Source: Zygnema circumcarinatum (Eukaryota; Streptophyta; Zygnematophyceae; Zygnematales; Zygnemataceae). From it: a stretch of DNA of 64,000 nt. The stretch lies in contig CM074805.1 of NCBI GenBank assembly GCA_037447605.1, forward strand, positions 3,057,678 through 3,121,677. The letters are read 5' to 3'. Position 1 is the first letter of the stretch. The number at the start of each line of letters is the position of its first letter. Below the pieces are notes generated by a model, which was not told where the DNA came from, ran no database searches, and saw only the letters and a program-made list of their open reading frames with translations. A program made the translations under genes and the position numbers. Shown in pieces: positions 24,491-39,974 of the stretch.

Positions 24491-27400
24491 TCATTCCGCA
24501 CTCGAAAAAGAAAAATTGAAAAGGAGTCGAGGTCCTTTCAGATCCTTTCCCTTCTTGTCAAGGAGGGGTACACAGTGAAGGCCCTGCCGCAGGAATCCAA
24601 CCGGCAGCACTGACTGCCCTCCAAAGGCATGCGGTCCCGCACGGTCATACTCATACACCTGCAGAGAAACCCCCTGAACCCCGTCAGCACTAGGCGCACA
24701 GGCACAGGCATAGCGCCACGCATTTGTACGTTCTTAGAAGGAGAAGATGCTGCTGCGTGTTAGGCATGATGGCTCCTCTCTCACCTCTATCCTTAGAAGG
24801 GCCAGCTCCGGCACATGTAACTGAAACTCAACCTGATGGTCCTCCCAATTTGGGTGCCACTTGTCCACCTGCGTCTCAAGCCTCTTCACTGCCGTGTCTG
24901 CAGGTACACCCGCGATACCAATCTGCAGGTTGTACACAGAAACCACCAAGAAATCTTTTCAAATTATGTATTTGCAATATCGTTAGTTGATGGCAAGCTG
25001 CAGCAGTTTCACTTGTCGCCTCCACGTCAGACTGGTTCATGAAGGATTCGCATATTAACCTTGTTGCAGAAGGTATTTCCTAGTGGATTCTTCACCTTTT
25101 TCATCAGCTTGCTTCAAACAATCACGGCAACACCTCAGTTTGCACTATCCTCCCTCGTCTTAGGAACAAACCTTCACATAAAAATCTGGTGGAGAAAAGC
25201 GATCGAAATATGTCCTTCCAAAGCGCTCCAACCATCCTGTTCCCATCACAATTCTCACCTGCAACAAAGTCCTGCAGTGTTGGACTTTTCTCACTACTCA
25301 AGTCACAATTCTCCAAAGTTTGGCTAGCCGCCATCAAGTACATGAAAAATTTCTCCCATTAAACAAAATGAACAAGGGTCCCACCTGGAGGATAGTCCTC
25401 ACTGGCCCCGGGCACTGAGGGTTCCAATATTCAAAGCCGTGGTCCTCCCCATTCTGCTGTTCACTTCCCTTTTCTCGCTTTTTTAAGAAGAAAGGTGGCT
25501 TCTTTACGAAACCGCACCCTCCATTGCCTAAAAAGAACCCATGAACAAGCCACAGAGGGCGACCGTATCCCTGCAAAGGTACAGAAATCCAGAGTTTCAT
25601 CAAATGCATGGGTTTCAGAATTACCTTGTTCAAGTACAAACTTGCTGGCGATAGTTTCCTTCAATGACTCATCTAACTGCTTTAACCTTCATAACGACTT
25701 CAACACTCTTTGCATGGCTGTAACGACTGGTTGTAGATTCTGAAAATTCAAATAACCTTTCAAAAGCTCCATTTACATTCCAACTTTCAGAGTCGCAACA
25801 GCATCTCAAGCGGAGTGATTCTTGACTTTCACTCTTCCATTGCTGTTGCGTCTCCGATAGAAACTCTACTTATGCATACGTAAGTGGTATGACCCCGGTC
25901 TGCCATTACCTCTCGCTTGTGCTTTCACGCTTCCCTCATACCCACCACCGCTTGCTACTCTTCTATTCCCCATGTAGTGCTCCTTAACAGCTTTCAGGGT
26001 CCATCTTGCAAACAAAGCCGAGCACACTCATGATTCTCTCCAACCGAGACCATGACCGAGGAGCACATACTCCCCTGATTAAATAACGAATAGTTGGAAG
26101 ATGCATGTGAATGCTTGCCTGCATATTGATGGCCACCATCTGTGCACCATGTGTCCAGGAAAGTAGCGGATTATAGTTGCTGGAGTCAACACGCATGCCT
26201 TTTGGATAGATACGCAGCAGGTTTCGCTGAGTGAACCTGTCAAACACCGTCATGTTATCTCGTTCTCTGAGATCTTCGACATAACATATAATGACCTTTT
26301 TCTGCATAGAATTTTACAAATGCAATCACCTATACAGAGAAGTTTTCTCAGTTTCAAGCCATCTGCAATTAAATAATCTGAAAGACGGATGTTACCTTAA
26401 GAGGTCATCTGGATGGCCCTTGGCCACTGCTGCAAGCTGCACCTCACTTAGGCTCACTCGCTTGGCAGAGGTCCCATCCATAAGGGACACTCTCACAGCT
26501 TCTCCGCGCATTCGCCCGCCTGCAATAGTGATCATGCGTGCATACACTGCCTTCTCCCCCAATGGCTCCTTCGTGCTATCCATTACTGGCAGATTTACAT
26601 GTGGGGGCACAGCGTCAGCGCCCCCGGCGGTTTCCTTCTGTAGCACGGGCAGCTCCTTGATGGTGCTTTCATCTTCAGAGCTGTCCATATCGCCAAGGGA
26701 TGCCTGCCAGCACCTCAACTTTCTGCCTGTCAGTCACTCTCAAGGTGCAACATCAGAATAACACAGCACAAAAAACGGCCAGTTGCTTGTAAGTTTGTTC
26801 TCAAGTAACGCCCAACCTTCAACAATGGTGCAAAAAATAGAGATCTTCTCTTTTCCGAGGAGACATTACAAAGCAGAGTCTGCTCTTCTACCCATGTGTA
26901 TCCAACTACCATAAGAGGCTTGAACAAATTGTAAACACTCACGCGCTATATCAAGAATAACCCGACTCCTACGGAGAATACCATATAAACATTGTTCAAA
27001 TTACTACTTGTGGGGAGGAAGCATAGTGCACAAGTAGCTTGCAGAATGCAACATCGACATCAATGGATAGGATCTATATGACCGTCCCTAAAAAACGCAG
27101 ACAAACGTCAGTTAGCCCATCAAGGAATTGAGAGAAACTCCCAGGCAATGTATCGAATGCTCCTGAGAGCAGCTATGAAAGATCTCCCTGCACAATGGAG
27201 AGAGCCATACAGAGTTATGCTGTGGATTGAATTCTCCCCAGGTCATCGCATCCGCATCCCCTACACTCCACATCCGTTCAAATGACGAGCTTGAACCCTT
27301 CGAGCTTTCCGACTTATTATTTTTTGGCAATTTATCTTCTAACCCCGATATTCTTTGACTTTCTGTGCCAGAGGCTCCATTACTCGAAGCAGAGGAAAGT

Positions 27401-29647
27401 GTCTTGCTTGATGCTGTGCAATTCGATGGATCCTCCTTCGGCGGCTGTGTGGAGATGATAATCCGCTCCTTGAGCTCTTCTGGCGAAGGGAAAGTGTCTA
27501 AAGCATCATCAGTAGGAGGTGTCCACAGGAGGCTTCCAAGTACTTGTGCCAGCACCTGCATCCTAACACCCTCCAACTAGAGCAATAAGCTGCAGGGTCT
27601 GATGAATGAAAAAGCAAAGAATTTACCTGCGCGCAAACAACGAAATCTAGATGGGGAGGAATAAGGAGCACCGTAGCAGCTTCTGCTTGAAGATTAGAGG
27701 GTAGATGGTCCTCAAGAGTGATAATCACGGGATACTTCGTGGCTACGAACGCATACTCCTTGATCGCTTCAATGCATTTCTGGAAGTCTACTGCCTTCGT
27801 CAAAGTTCTGCAGTGCAGGCCCCGCCCTGCACATGAGCAGGCACAGGAGAAGACTAGGCGAAAGGAACAACAATGGCAGTGTCGATGCAAGTGGAGAGAA
27901 GGGAGGACCATCCATCGCAAATAGAGGATGAAGCCAGAAAATACAGAGGAAATGGGGCAAACAAGTAGACAAAACGACGAATGGGAAGGGGAATACAGGA
28001 CAAATGGAAACGCAACAACTATAGTTTGTTCCTCAGGGATTGCAGCAAGCCGCATGCAACAGAAAGGTCTCTTCTGAAATATCTTCGAAAAAGGCTTTAT
28101 AAATCAGGGAAAGCCTAATTAAGGAGGCAAAAGTGGCGGTGCCATGTTATCGGAGCAATTTGCATATGAAAAAGTATTCATGTTAAATGTCAAAGCAATT
28201 CAAGCCGTTGTCAAGTCCGGGTCTGACCACGAAAGTTTAGCAAGAACGACAGTCGAATCAACTCGGTTGTTCAACGCATAAACGATAAGACTGTATTAAT
28301 TGCTTTCAAATAATGAGTTATACAACATATTTCAGCAAGCGACCACGTAGTTGGAAGATATCCTAATGTGGACTATCCTCTAGAAGGCAAAAAACATACA
28401 TGCCCTTTCATAGCCTGATATACCACGGGAAGGAAGGCAACAAAAATCCCAGATAACAACAAGCATTGAATAATCGGTGCAGCAACGTGCTGGGAAAGTG
28501 ACCTGAACGATGATCTACCTGATTTGGACACTGCAGGATGTGATGCAAATGTAAATGCAAATTACGGAGAACAGGACTGCAAAAGCTGAAAGGGTTGTAC
28601 AACAACGTAATTCGCCCACATTTGACACGGGCTAAGCAGAGAACTTCGAAGAACACTTTGGACTTACCCTCCGTGCATGACCAGTATCTTATCCTTCTTA
28701 TCACTCGGCCAGAGGTCAAGCTCAATCACCCGCACTCCCCTCTGAAGAGCAGCTATTATTGGCTTTACGCTGGAGGGGCTAGTCAACTGGTTGCCTTTCA
28801 GATACGAGTTGTGGCCCGTGTAGATGAAGTAATGGGCCATTGGCTCTGTCATATCTTGAGTAACCTGCCTCAGCCCCCCTCAGCTTAAAAATTCTCATAA
28901 TGCAGAGTTTCCAGTCGGTCATGACAATACAGAATTGACACTCAGCCGAGTCAATACGTAATCTACACTCAGATAATCCATTTTGCACCCAGAGCATTAG
29001 AATCATCAAGTGAGCCTGCAGCTGTCTGAGTTTGTCGTGCGTTTTCAAGTATTTTCCGAGTTTGAATGGTCAGCGGGTTGTCTCCTGACCTTTGTTTCTA
29101 TGGCTGGGGTCAACTCAGGGTTGAGGAGCAGGAAAAGGAAGTCCTCAACGCTCAAGGATGGTAGCGAGGAGTGATTAAGGGACGTAGTTAGCCTCATTGG
29201 CCCACTCTTCATTCTTCGTAGAGTCTTTTGAATCAAGTTCCCCATGGACCCCCTGCCACCAGTCACCACTCTCCTTGGCGCAAGTTCCAATTCCTTTCTC
29301 CTCCCCGGACTCATCCCACTCAGCATCATGCTCTCCACAATCCTGGAACCATCCTGAAATCCCATTTCAAACCGCGCACATTCTCGAGATAATTAGCATT
29401 CAGAAACAACAGCACATTCAGCTTAAGACAAGCTAAATATCCACCCAATGCCGGAAATTGGTGGTATTCATACTTCATCAATGTACTTCCGCCATATCTG
29501 ACTCAGCGCTTGGCTGCTCAACCGTCCGCCCTCGTCAGCAAACTCCGCGAAGACCTCCCTGACGAGCTGCGGGACTTCAGGTTTGTCATCGAGCCCGTCG
29601 CCCCCCTTGGCGCCCACGCTCTTCCACGGCCATGAAAAGCAGGCCAT
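24491..29647 (-). CDS. phosphoinositide-specific phospholipase C (plant type)
   Basis: Hydrolyses PtdIns(4,5)P2 (and PtdIns4P in plants) at the plasma membrane. Eleven exons are inferred: 29474-29647, 29090-29353, 28668-28864, 27672-27807, 27267-27576, 26396-26726, 26119-26266, 25385-25570, 25172-25258, 24785-24922, 24491-24658, giving about 712 aa. The N-terminus ([12 protein letters not shown]) leads into a short EF-hand-like lobe ([20 protein letters not shown]). The X domain has the catalytic His in [17 protein letters not shown], the ELDLWP metal-site segment and the second His in VMHGG. The Y domain shows [13 protein letters not shown] and [18 protein letters not shown], then [12 protein letters not shown]. 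The C2 domain ends the protein ([18 protein letters not shown]). The X-Y linker in exons 5-6 is long and Ser/acidic-rich for a plant PLC. The intron after INMQ appears to be GC-AG. Confidence 0.9.
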
Positions 29648-29949
29648 GGCCTCTCCTCTCCTCTCCTGGCGGCAGCCGTTCTCTCTGCCTCTTTCTCACC
29701 TCCTCCGCCGGCCATGCTCCTCCTCACTCACGCCCGCCATGGAGCCGGTTTTCCGCCCCTGCCGGAAAGCATCTGTTTACATTTTGGTTGCCTCAGGTCG
29801 GTTAGCTTTGACTAGCTGGTTTCTAAAGCCCGCTGCCAGTCAGCTCGGTTCGGTCTGGTCGCCCACCGCTGGTCCGGTCGGTTCGCTTTGGCGACGTTTC
29901 CATGCTTCTGGAAGCAGCCCCGGAAAGTCCCCCCGGAGCGGCTGCCAAC
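29648..29949 (-). promoter_or_regulatory. PLC 5' flank
   Basis: GC-rich, pyrimidine-biased region directly upstream of the PLC start, presumably its leader and core promoter. It is interrupted 302 bp upstream of the ATG by the hAT-type MITE at 29950. No TATA box was recognised. Confidence 0.35.
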
Positions 29950-30318
29950 TAGGGATGGATTAGTTACGATTATATATTATATATTATATTATACAACTGT
30001 TACGAATAGATAACGGCTGATATATATTAATTTACAACGCCTTTACAACATGTACGGTCGTACGGTCGTACGACTGTACGGTATTATGCGGCCCGAGCAC
30101 GAGCAGACAGAAAAAACCAGACGAACGCATTTCGCAACGCCGACGCCAAAACGACCTAATTTTGGTATGGTACAAGTACGATCGTACGGTCGTTAATTGT
30201 TCAAAACGAGTGGGTATAATATATGTAATAAAGTGTTTTACTTTGTAATATACTACTAATTTTAAACCCGTTGTAAATTATATAATATATTCGGAATTTA
30301 TAACGCGGGCCATCCCTA
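29950..30318. mobile_element. hAT-type MITE, 369 bp
   Basis: Terminal inverted repeats TAGGGATGG / CCATCCCTA, very close to the classic hAT terminus, with an exact 8-bp target-site duplication CTGCCAAC at 29942-29949 and 30319-30326. The interior is AT-rich (TATATTATA runs) with a GTACGGTCGTACG block and has no coding capacity. It sits in the upstream region of the PLC gene, so it may affect that promoter. Confidence 0.9.
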
Positions 30319-30474
30319 CTGCCAACTGGAGGACCCGTAGAAATAGTCCGCAGCCGCGCCGCAGGCGCGCTACTGTACCTGGTATTGTACGGACAGGTAC
30401 GGACATGCACGGAAGTGTACGAAGCGCTGTCGCCTGCCTCGGGCATCGCAATGCGTGAAAAAGTGCCAAAACCA

Positions 30475-30673
30475 CTAAGTGGCATTGATCTCACGATGGC
30501 GATGATGCCATCAAATGTACATGGACACCATCAGCATGGGGAACCACGAGAAACTGGTCGCAAAGGACCTACGGACAACAGAGAAAAGCTGAGAGCGGAA
30601 AGCTACGCCTAGGCACAACAACGCTTCAAGCCCTCCTTCGAAGCAGCCGCGAAGGTCGCCGATCGATGTGCGG
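30475..30673 (+). repeat. dispersed hairpin repeat, copy 2
   Basis: One of the longest copies. Stem 1 GATGGC-GATGAT-GCCATC lies at 30495-30512 and stem 2 GGTC-GCAAAG-GACC at 30556-30569. The 3' part (AGCAGCCGCGAAGGTCGCCGA) is shared with copies 4 and 5. It lies between the hAT-type MITE and the foldback element. Confidence 0.75.
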
Positions 30674-30706
30674 CCACGCGACCTTCATATTTGTGCTTTT
30701 ATTTTC

Positions 30707-31966
30707 GGAGAACTATATACCGCCCCCTTTTTTTGGTTATCCCGCCACTGTTTTTTTGAAATCCGACCCTCCCATTTCGGCTATTCTGCCCCCCTCCCGC
30801 ATTTTGGATATTTCGGGAGGAGATCGCCCCCCTGTTTTGAATATTTCATTCCCGCCCCTCCCGTCCTCTCCCCTCCCCTCCCCCTCCACTCCCCTCCCCT
30901 TCCCAGCCCTCCCCTCCCCTCCCCTCCTTCCAGCCCCTCCCCTTCCCTCCCCTCCCCTCCCCTCCCCTCCCCTCCCCTTCCCTTCCCTCCCCTCCCCTCC
31001 TCCCTCCCCTCCCCTCCCCTCCCCTCCTCCTCCCCTTCCCTCCCCTCCCCTCCCCTTCCCTCCCCTCCCCTCCCCTCCCCTCCCCTCCCCTCCCCTTCCC
31101 TCCCCTCCCTCCCCTCCCTTCCCTCCCCTCCCTCCCTCCCTTCCCTTCTTCCTCTCGGTTTGCAATCTCCACACAAATGACTGAGTATAAGACTCGCGAT
31201 GAGCTTGTACAAGTCTTGACCAAGCACTACAAGAAGGAAGGATTTCACATCAAGATCGGCAAGCATAGCGATAGCCGCTGACTCTGCCTGCAATGCTTTA
31301 GCGGGGGACCTACGAGGACAGAGGTCTGGAAGAGAGTAGTAAGAAGAGGAATATCTCTCCTCTGCTCTCTCTCCTCTAGTCTTTCTCTCCTCTACTCTCT
31401 CTCCTCTGCTCATTCTCTCTCTCTCCTTTGCTCTCTCCTGTGCTCTCTCCTCTAGTCTTTCTCTCCTCTACTCTCTCTCCTCTGCTCATTCTCTCTCTCT
31501 CCTTTGCTCTCTCCTGTGCTCTCTCCTCTAGTCTCTCTCTCCTTTGCTCTCACTCCTCTACTCACTCTCTCTCTCTCCTTTGCTCTCTCCTGTAGTCTCT
31601 CTCCTCTGCTCTCACTCTGCTCTCCTCTCTCTCTCTTTCTCTCACTCTCTCTCTCTCGTTCACTCTCTCTCTCTCTCCTCTGCTCTCTCTCCTCTAGTCT
31701 CTCTCTCCTCTACTCTCTCTCCTTTGCTCTCTCCAGTCTCCCTCTCCTTTGCTCTCACTCCTCTCCCCACTCTCTTTCTCTCCTTTACTCTCTCTCGAAC
31801 GTTGCGCTGATGTGTGAGAAGGAGAAAACTGGGGGGGGGGGGGATATCCAAAATGGGGGGGCGGGATATTTCAAAACAGGGGGCAGAATAGCCGGAATGG
31901 GAGGGTCGGATTTCAAAAAAAACAGTGGCGGGATAACCAAAAAAGGGGGGCGGTATATAGTTCTCC
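30707..31966. mobile_element. foldback / long-TIR DNA transposon, 1260 bp
   Basis: Terminal inverted repeats of about 130 bp (30707-30850 and 31835-31966) begin GGAGAACTATATACCGCCCC and are flanked by an exact 8-bp duplication TTATTTTC (30699-30706 and 31967-31974). Between the arms are a (CCCCT)n tract at 30845-31145, a short open segment at 31177-31281, and a CTCTCC-rich tract at 31368-31800 with a partly duplicated 76-bp unit. The open segment reads like the N-terminal DNA-binding motif of MULE/FAR1-type proteins (GFHIKIGKHSDSR), a weak resemblance. No complete transposase is present. Confidence 0.85.
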
Positions 31967-31979
31967 TTATTTTCAGTAT

Positions 31980-32435
31980 TATTGCACGAAGTTCGGCGCA
32001 AGAAGTACCGTTGGTGTGTGCGAACTGCTCCGCTACGGTGGCTACGGCGGCGGGGCGAACTGGAGTGCGTGAACTGGACTGGACTAAACTGAACTGGGGG
32101 GGGGGGCGGCGCGAGCTTCCTATACCATCGTCGATGTCAAACGACATTCGTGCTTTATGTGATCTGTTGAACGGTACAGGTTCCATGCTACGGTTCTTAT
32201 AGAAACTGTTGTCAACAACCTTGAATGCCTTGACCTTAACACGTTTCAGGAGGGAAAGGTCGGCCCTTCTACTCCAAAGACCATCAGCGTATTGCATTGT
32301 CACTAAGTACCTGTGGCGGTCCTTGTGTATACTACCCTTGTAAGACTATCGGGGGCAGCAGCTGGGAAGGGATTCCTACCCTAACTCTTTGGTTGAAAGT
32401 GCAAAACAATAATCTGTGTAAATCGTCCATGGGCC
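31980..32435 (-). pseudogene. unrecognised protein-like fragment
   Basis: On the minus strand, from about 32340 down to about 32110, an open stretch reads as normal protein (contains HKDRHRYLVTMQYADGLWS and LLKRVKVKAFKVVDNSFYKN). It has no complete gene context and runs into the foldback element. It may be a transposon relic or a remnant of an older gene broken by the insertion. No family is recognised. Confidence 0.3.
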
Positions 32436-35961
<3,526 letters not shown>

Positions 35962-37149
35962 AGAGGACGGCTGAGAAAGGACCGAGGGCTCCCCGGAGCT
36001 GGCAGGGCAGGGCAGGGAAGGGGCTCAGTGGGAGGGGAGAGTGAGAGAGGGAGGGAGGGGGAGAGGCCGAGCGGGAGTGTGGGGGGGAGGGGGCGTCTTT
36101 CACTTGGATGGCAGGGGCGCCGGAACCGGCAAGTTTCGCCGGCCGTCCCAAATTTCGCTGGCGATATATCGATATTTTGAGGGGGCAGCAAACAGTCGGG
36201 CCAGCCGGCAACCGTACGGTTCTCTGGGCTACCGGCCAAGGCTCTGCCTCTTTGAAAATTTGAAACGGTTTTGGGCATTCATTCATTTCTCGTCTACTGA
36301 TTCAGTTATGGTAGATTGAAGGCGAGAGAATAAGACGCTGGGAGAAAACAATAGTTATTATATCAATATCAGACTAATTGAATTCAATTGGCGATGAGAT
36401 TTTTGTTTATCAAAACATTTGAGACATGGAGGAAGGCGCAATAATTTTTCTTATTATTTTCCTTTATTTTTAGACTGGCAACAAAAGGTTATCTTTACGG
36501 TAGACTCGTTGGCTGAAACCATTTGGCATGTCCCCTACAATAGCCAACGCTTTCACCACACTCTTGCAGAGGAAAACGAGGTCCCAGCGAACTTCCGTAC
36601 TGCCCCTGTTTATGAGGCAGGCTGCTACTGCGCACCCTTATTCTCGACATGGGTGCTTTCAAACGCTTTTAAAGGAGGAATGACGCCACTCGTGATGAAA
36701 TTCTTCTTACGAAAAAGGCAGCACACACAAAGACAGCACAGACATACTTCAGTGGTTCGCATTCGGATAAAAACACACAATTCGAGGGTCACACGCAAGC
36801 TGCCATCTGTGCCTCAAGTGTGCTTGCATCACTTCATACTCGAATTTTGAGAACTATAGCACACGCGTAAGGATGCCATCCATCACACATGCACATCCAC
36901 CATCACTGGTACCATGATGATATTCAGAGTGGAACTTGGCCCACGCTCAGATCTTCTAAACAAGTCACCAACTAGTGGAATACGCAATTGCCAAGAACTG
37001 CAACGCACGGTTATCTTCATGAATATTAATATATAATAATATTGGTTAGGAGAGGCCAAGCAAAATAACCTGGGAAATGATACACCTTTATTTGCTATGT
37101 TCAACAGTGACAAGAAGTGAGGGCAAATCTCGTACAAGTTGGGCCATGG
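35962..37149. other. spacer between TyrRS start and transporter end
   Basis: The TyrRS 5' flank (35962-36150) is rich in GGGAGG on the plus strand, so C-rich in the sense of TyrRS. The rest is AT-richer and probably includes the transporter's 3' untranslated region. A 143-codon plus-strand frame at 36419-36850 has no recognisable domain and was not accepted as a gene. Confidence 0.4.
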
Positions 37150-39974
37150 TCACCGGTCACTCCTATCTTCAGAATCTTGATCTCTAGCTAAAAAAATGGA
37201 AGGGATGGCGCGGCCTACCTCGTCAAACTTGGCCTCGGAACTTTCTGAAGTCTTAATTTCTCCATGCTGCTTTTTCACAAACTCGGAAAGGTAATAACTT
37301 CGACAAAGTAATGTCAAACACAGGGAGGTTACGGAGGCAACAATGCAGGCACCGGCCATCACTATGAAAGTAACGCGGAAACAATGCGCTCCATTGCAAA
37401 GCAATGCCTGCCCGCCGTCAGGGGGGGGGGGAGCAGAGGCCGATGATGGTGGGATCATATCACGATCTTTTTCTGCTTCAATGTCATATAGGTAGCCAGC
37501 GACACATACAGAGAGGAAATATGAGCCTGTTGGGTTTGTGATAGTCAGCCAGTTGTACAAAGTGCTGAAGTAACGGAGCCCAAACACCTCAGAAGCCACC
37601 GCTGGCATTATTCCCCATTGTGCACCATACGTCAAGCCTATGAGCGCAGACCCAATGTAGAGAGATCCTGGAAATGCGGCTGCAACGAATAGGTGCCCTA
37701 TACTCATAACGGCTTGCGTGACGACCATAAACAAGGGGCGTGGAACTCCTCTATCGCGAACAAAACTTTCTGAAATAAAGCCGCCACCTACACGTCCCAG
37801 AAAGTTCCAAATGCTCATCAATGAAACGAAGACATTGATTGCATCCTGTTCATAGCCTAACGATCGTCCAATCTGACCCAAATTGTTGATTGCCGTGAGG
37901 CCTGATCCCGCGGCTAGAGTCATTGAAAGGTATATCAGCCAAAAGTCTGCGGTACAAAAGGACTGCAACAGATTGTGATCTTCTCCCCTTCTTGGCCGCC
38001 CTGCAAACGGACGCTCTGCAGGAACGCGACTTGCTCGCTTCTCTTCATCCAGTAGAGGCTCCTCTTCATCTTTCAGCAGTGCTGACATCTGTTGTGTAGA
38101 TGAATGCCCTAGCCTGGGTCTCATCTTCAAACCTCGACCTACCACTACATTACTACCGAGCAGTGCTGGACGATCATCCTCCGGTGGGAGAACATCCTGA
38201 GTCCGTCGTCTTGACAAAATTCCAGCTACCGGTGGTATGGGAGTGCGCTCTATACGTGGGATGGATTCGGTTATTTGTCCGCGAATCAAGGGCTCCATCA
38301 CTCCATCTCCTCCTCCCCGATTTCTTTCCCACTCCTGTTTCACACCAATGATTAATGGTAGAGCGAGAATTATGACGGCTCCCACGGAAATCGCAGAGCT
38401 AACCGAGTTACCGACCACAAAAGCTTCGTCCAATAGGCTGGCACCGAGAAGGTAAAAGGCCAAACTGATACCAGAAGCGAGAACAAGCAGGAAATTTCCT
38501 CGCTCAGCTGCCTCTTCCACGGGCGGCAAGGGATGGATAAGTGGCATAACTAAGCATGCCACTAATGCTGGCAACCATGAGGCCATAAGCAAGAAAGAAT
38601 CCCTGTCGGGAGCATAAAGAGCGAGATAGGCTTGTGTGAAGATTGCCCCACCGAGGCCAATGTAGCCCTGCACATGATACCCGGCTGACCAGATTAATGT
38701 CAGACTAAGTAAAGCTTAAAAAATGAGACAAACAACTAATCTGGACATGATATCCGTTTCAAGAGTAACCTATATCTGACAGCTAACAAGGTGCCTATCC
38801 CTAACTTGTTCAAAGCTATCTCGGAAACTGTCTGTCTTCGGAATCTCTGCAAAAGGTGTAATGCTACTTTCGCAATTGAGTACTTCCACACCGTTTTCAA
38901 AAGTCTTTTTTTGATTTTTCCCTATAACCTAGAGCCTAGCCTATTTTCCTAGAGCTCACTAGTACAACGTAATGCATCAGAGAGAGCTCAGTATGTCAAC
39001 TTAACTGCAGAAAAGTGTAAATTATTTTAAGGCCTTCGGTTACTATACTTCGTTCTGTGCTCTGCATCTCGTAAACTAGAAAGGCGTAACGTAACGTAAC
39101 GTAACGTAACGCAACGTAAACGGCGACATTTTCCTTCTGCCAAACAATATCTGCGAGACCAAAGGTTCTGTTGATTACTGAAAGTTGCTGCTTATAGAGT
39201 TACAATTATGCAGATTTATGAGTGAGCTGGTACTGGCGAGTAAACTCCCGATATCACATCAAGTGTAGAAAATGCACAAACTACATGTTCATCCGCTAGC
39301 TTATGTCTCAGAGGAAATGTACATGGTGCGGTCCAGAACCAGACAAAGTCGACACTTATTCAAGGGGAAAAATAAAGACAGAAACACACCTTCAACAGGC
39401 CAACGACGGGCCCACGGCTGGAAGGGAAGCTTTTAACACAAGTGACCAATGCACCTGTGTTGAAGAAGGTGCCGCCATTTGTTCCAATACACATAATAAT
39501 GCAGATTTGCCAGAAGCTGGGCTTGGGTATGCGGCCCGTGAGTGCAAGCCACAGTATGCCATGGCCAAAAACGTTTTGCAAAGCTCCAACGAGAAGCACC
39601 ACCCAAGTTGGAGCATAGTCACCCACGAAGCCTGACGTGATTCCTACATTTCCACCAATATCTTTCGCCATGCCCACACCATCCACCATCTTCTGATTGT
39701 AGCCGAGTGAGGTTTTGAAGCTCTGTGAATAGATCCCAAACATGTAACCTGTTCCTGCGCAAGCCTCCATCCAAGTTGATGCAGCAAAAACCACCCATCG
39801 GTTTTGTAAAATGCCATGCCAGCGTGATACCTTTGCTGTTGCTCCATGGCCCATCAAAGGTGCAGATGGACTCGATGTTTCAGACTGCAATGCAGCTGCT
39901 CCTGAAGGTGCTTGGTTGTCACTTCGATCCTTCGTCAACGGTGCAGTATCCAGTGAATAATAATTTTCTTGCAT
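37150..39974 (-). CDS. NFD4/nodulin-like major facilitator transporter
   Basis: Two exons, 39390-39974 and 37150-38667, about 700 aa, joined in phase 0 as ...VVGLLK|GYIGLGGAIFTQ. The N-terminal half is the plant Nodulin-like domain: a soluble leader, then RWVVFAASTWMEACAGTGYMFGIYS, with several membrane segments and the NGGTFFNTGALVTCVKSFP loop. A hydrophilic loop of about 150 residues (RRTQDVLPPEDDRP, DEEEPLLDEE) separates the second MFS half, which begins LLQSFCTADFWLIYLSMTL and includes IWNFLGRVGGGF. The family is membrane-bound; proposed substrates differ between members, so none is assigned. It shares an 863-bp divergent upstream region with OBGC. Confidence 0.88.
39085..39119. repeat. 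GTAAC microsatellite in transporter intron
   Basis: About six tandem copies of GTAAC with one imperfect unit, within the 722-bp intron of the NFD4-like gene. Confidence 0.8.

Noticed and set aside
30666-31184. Pro/Leu/Ser-rich frames on both strands
   Set aside because: Translations of the (CCCCT)n tract in the foldback element.
36419-36850. 143-codon plus-strand frame
   Set aside because: Lies in the probable 3' region of the transporter gene, matches no family, and has no nearby exon support.
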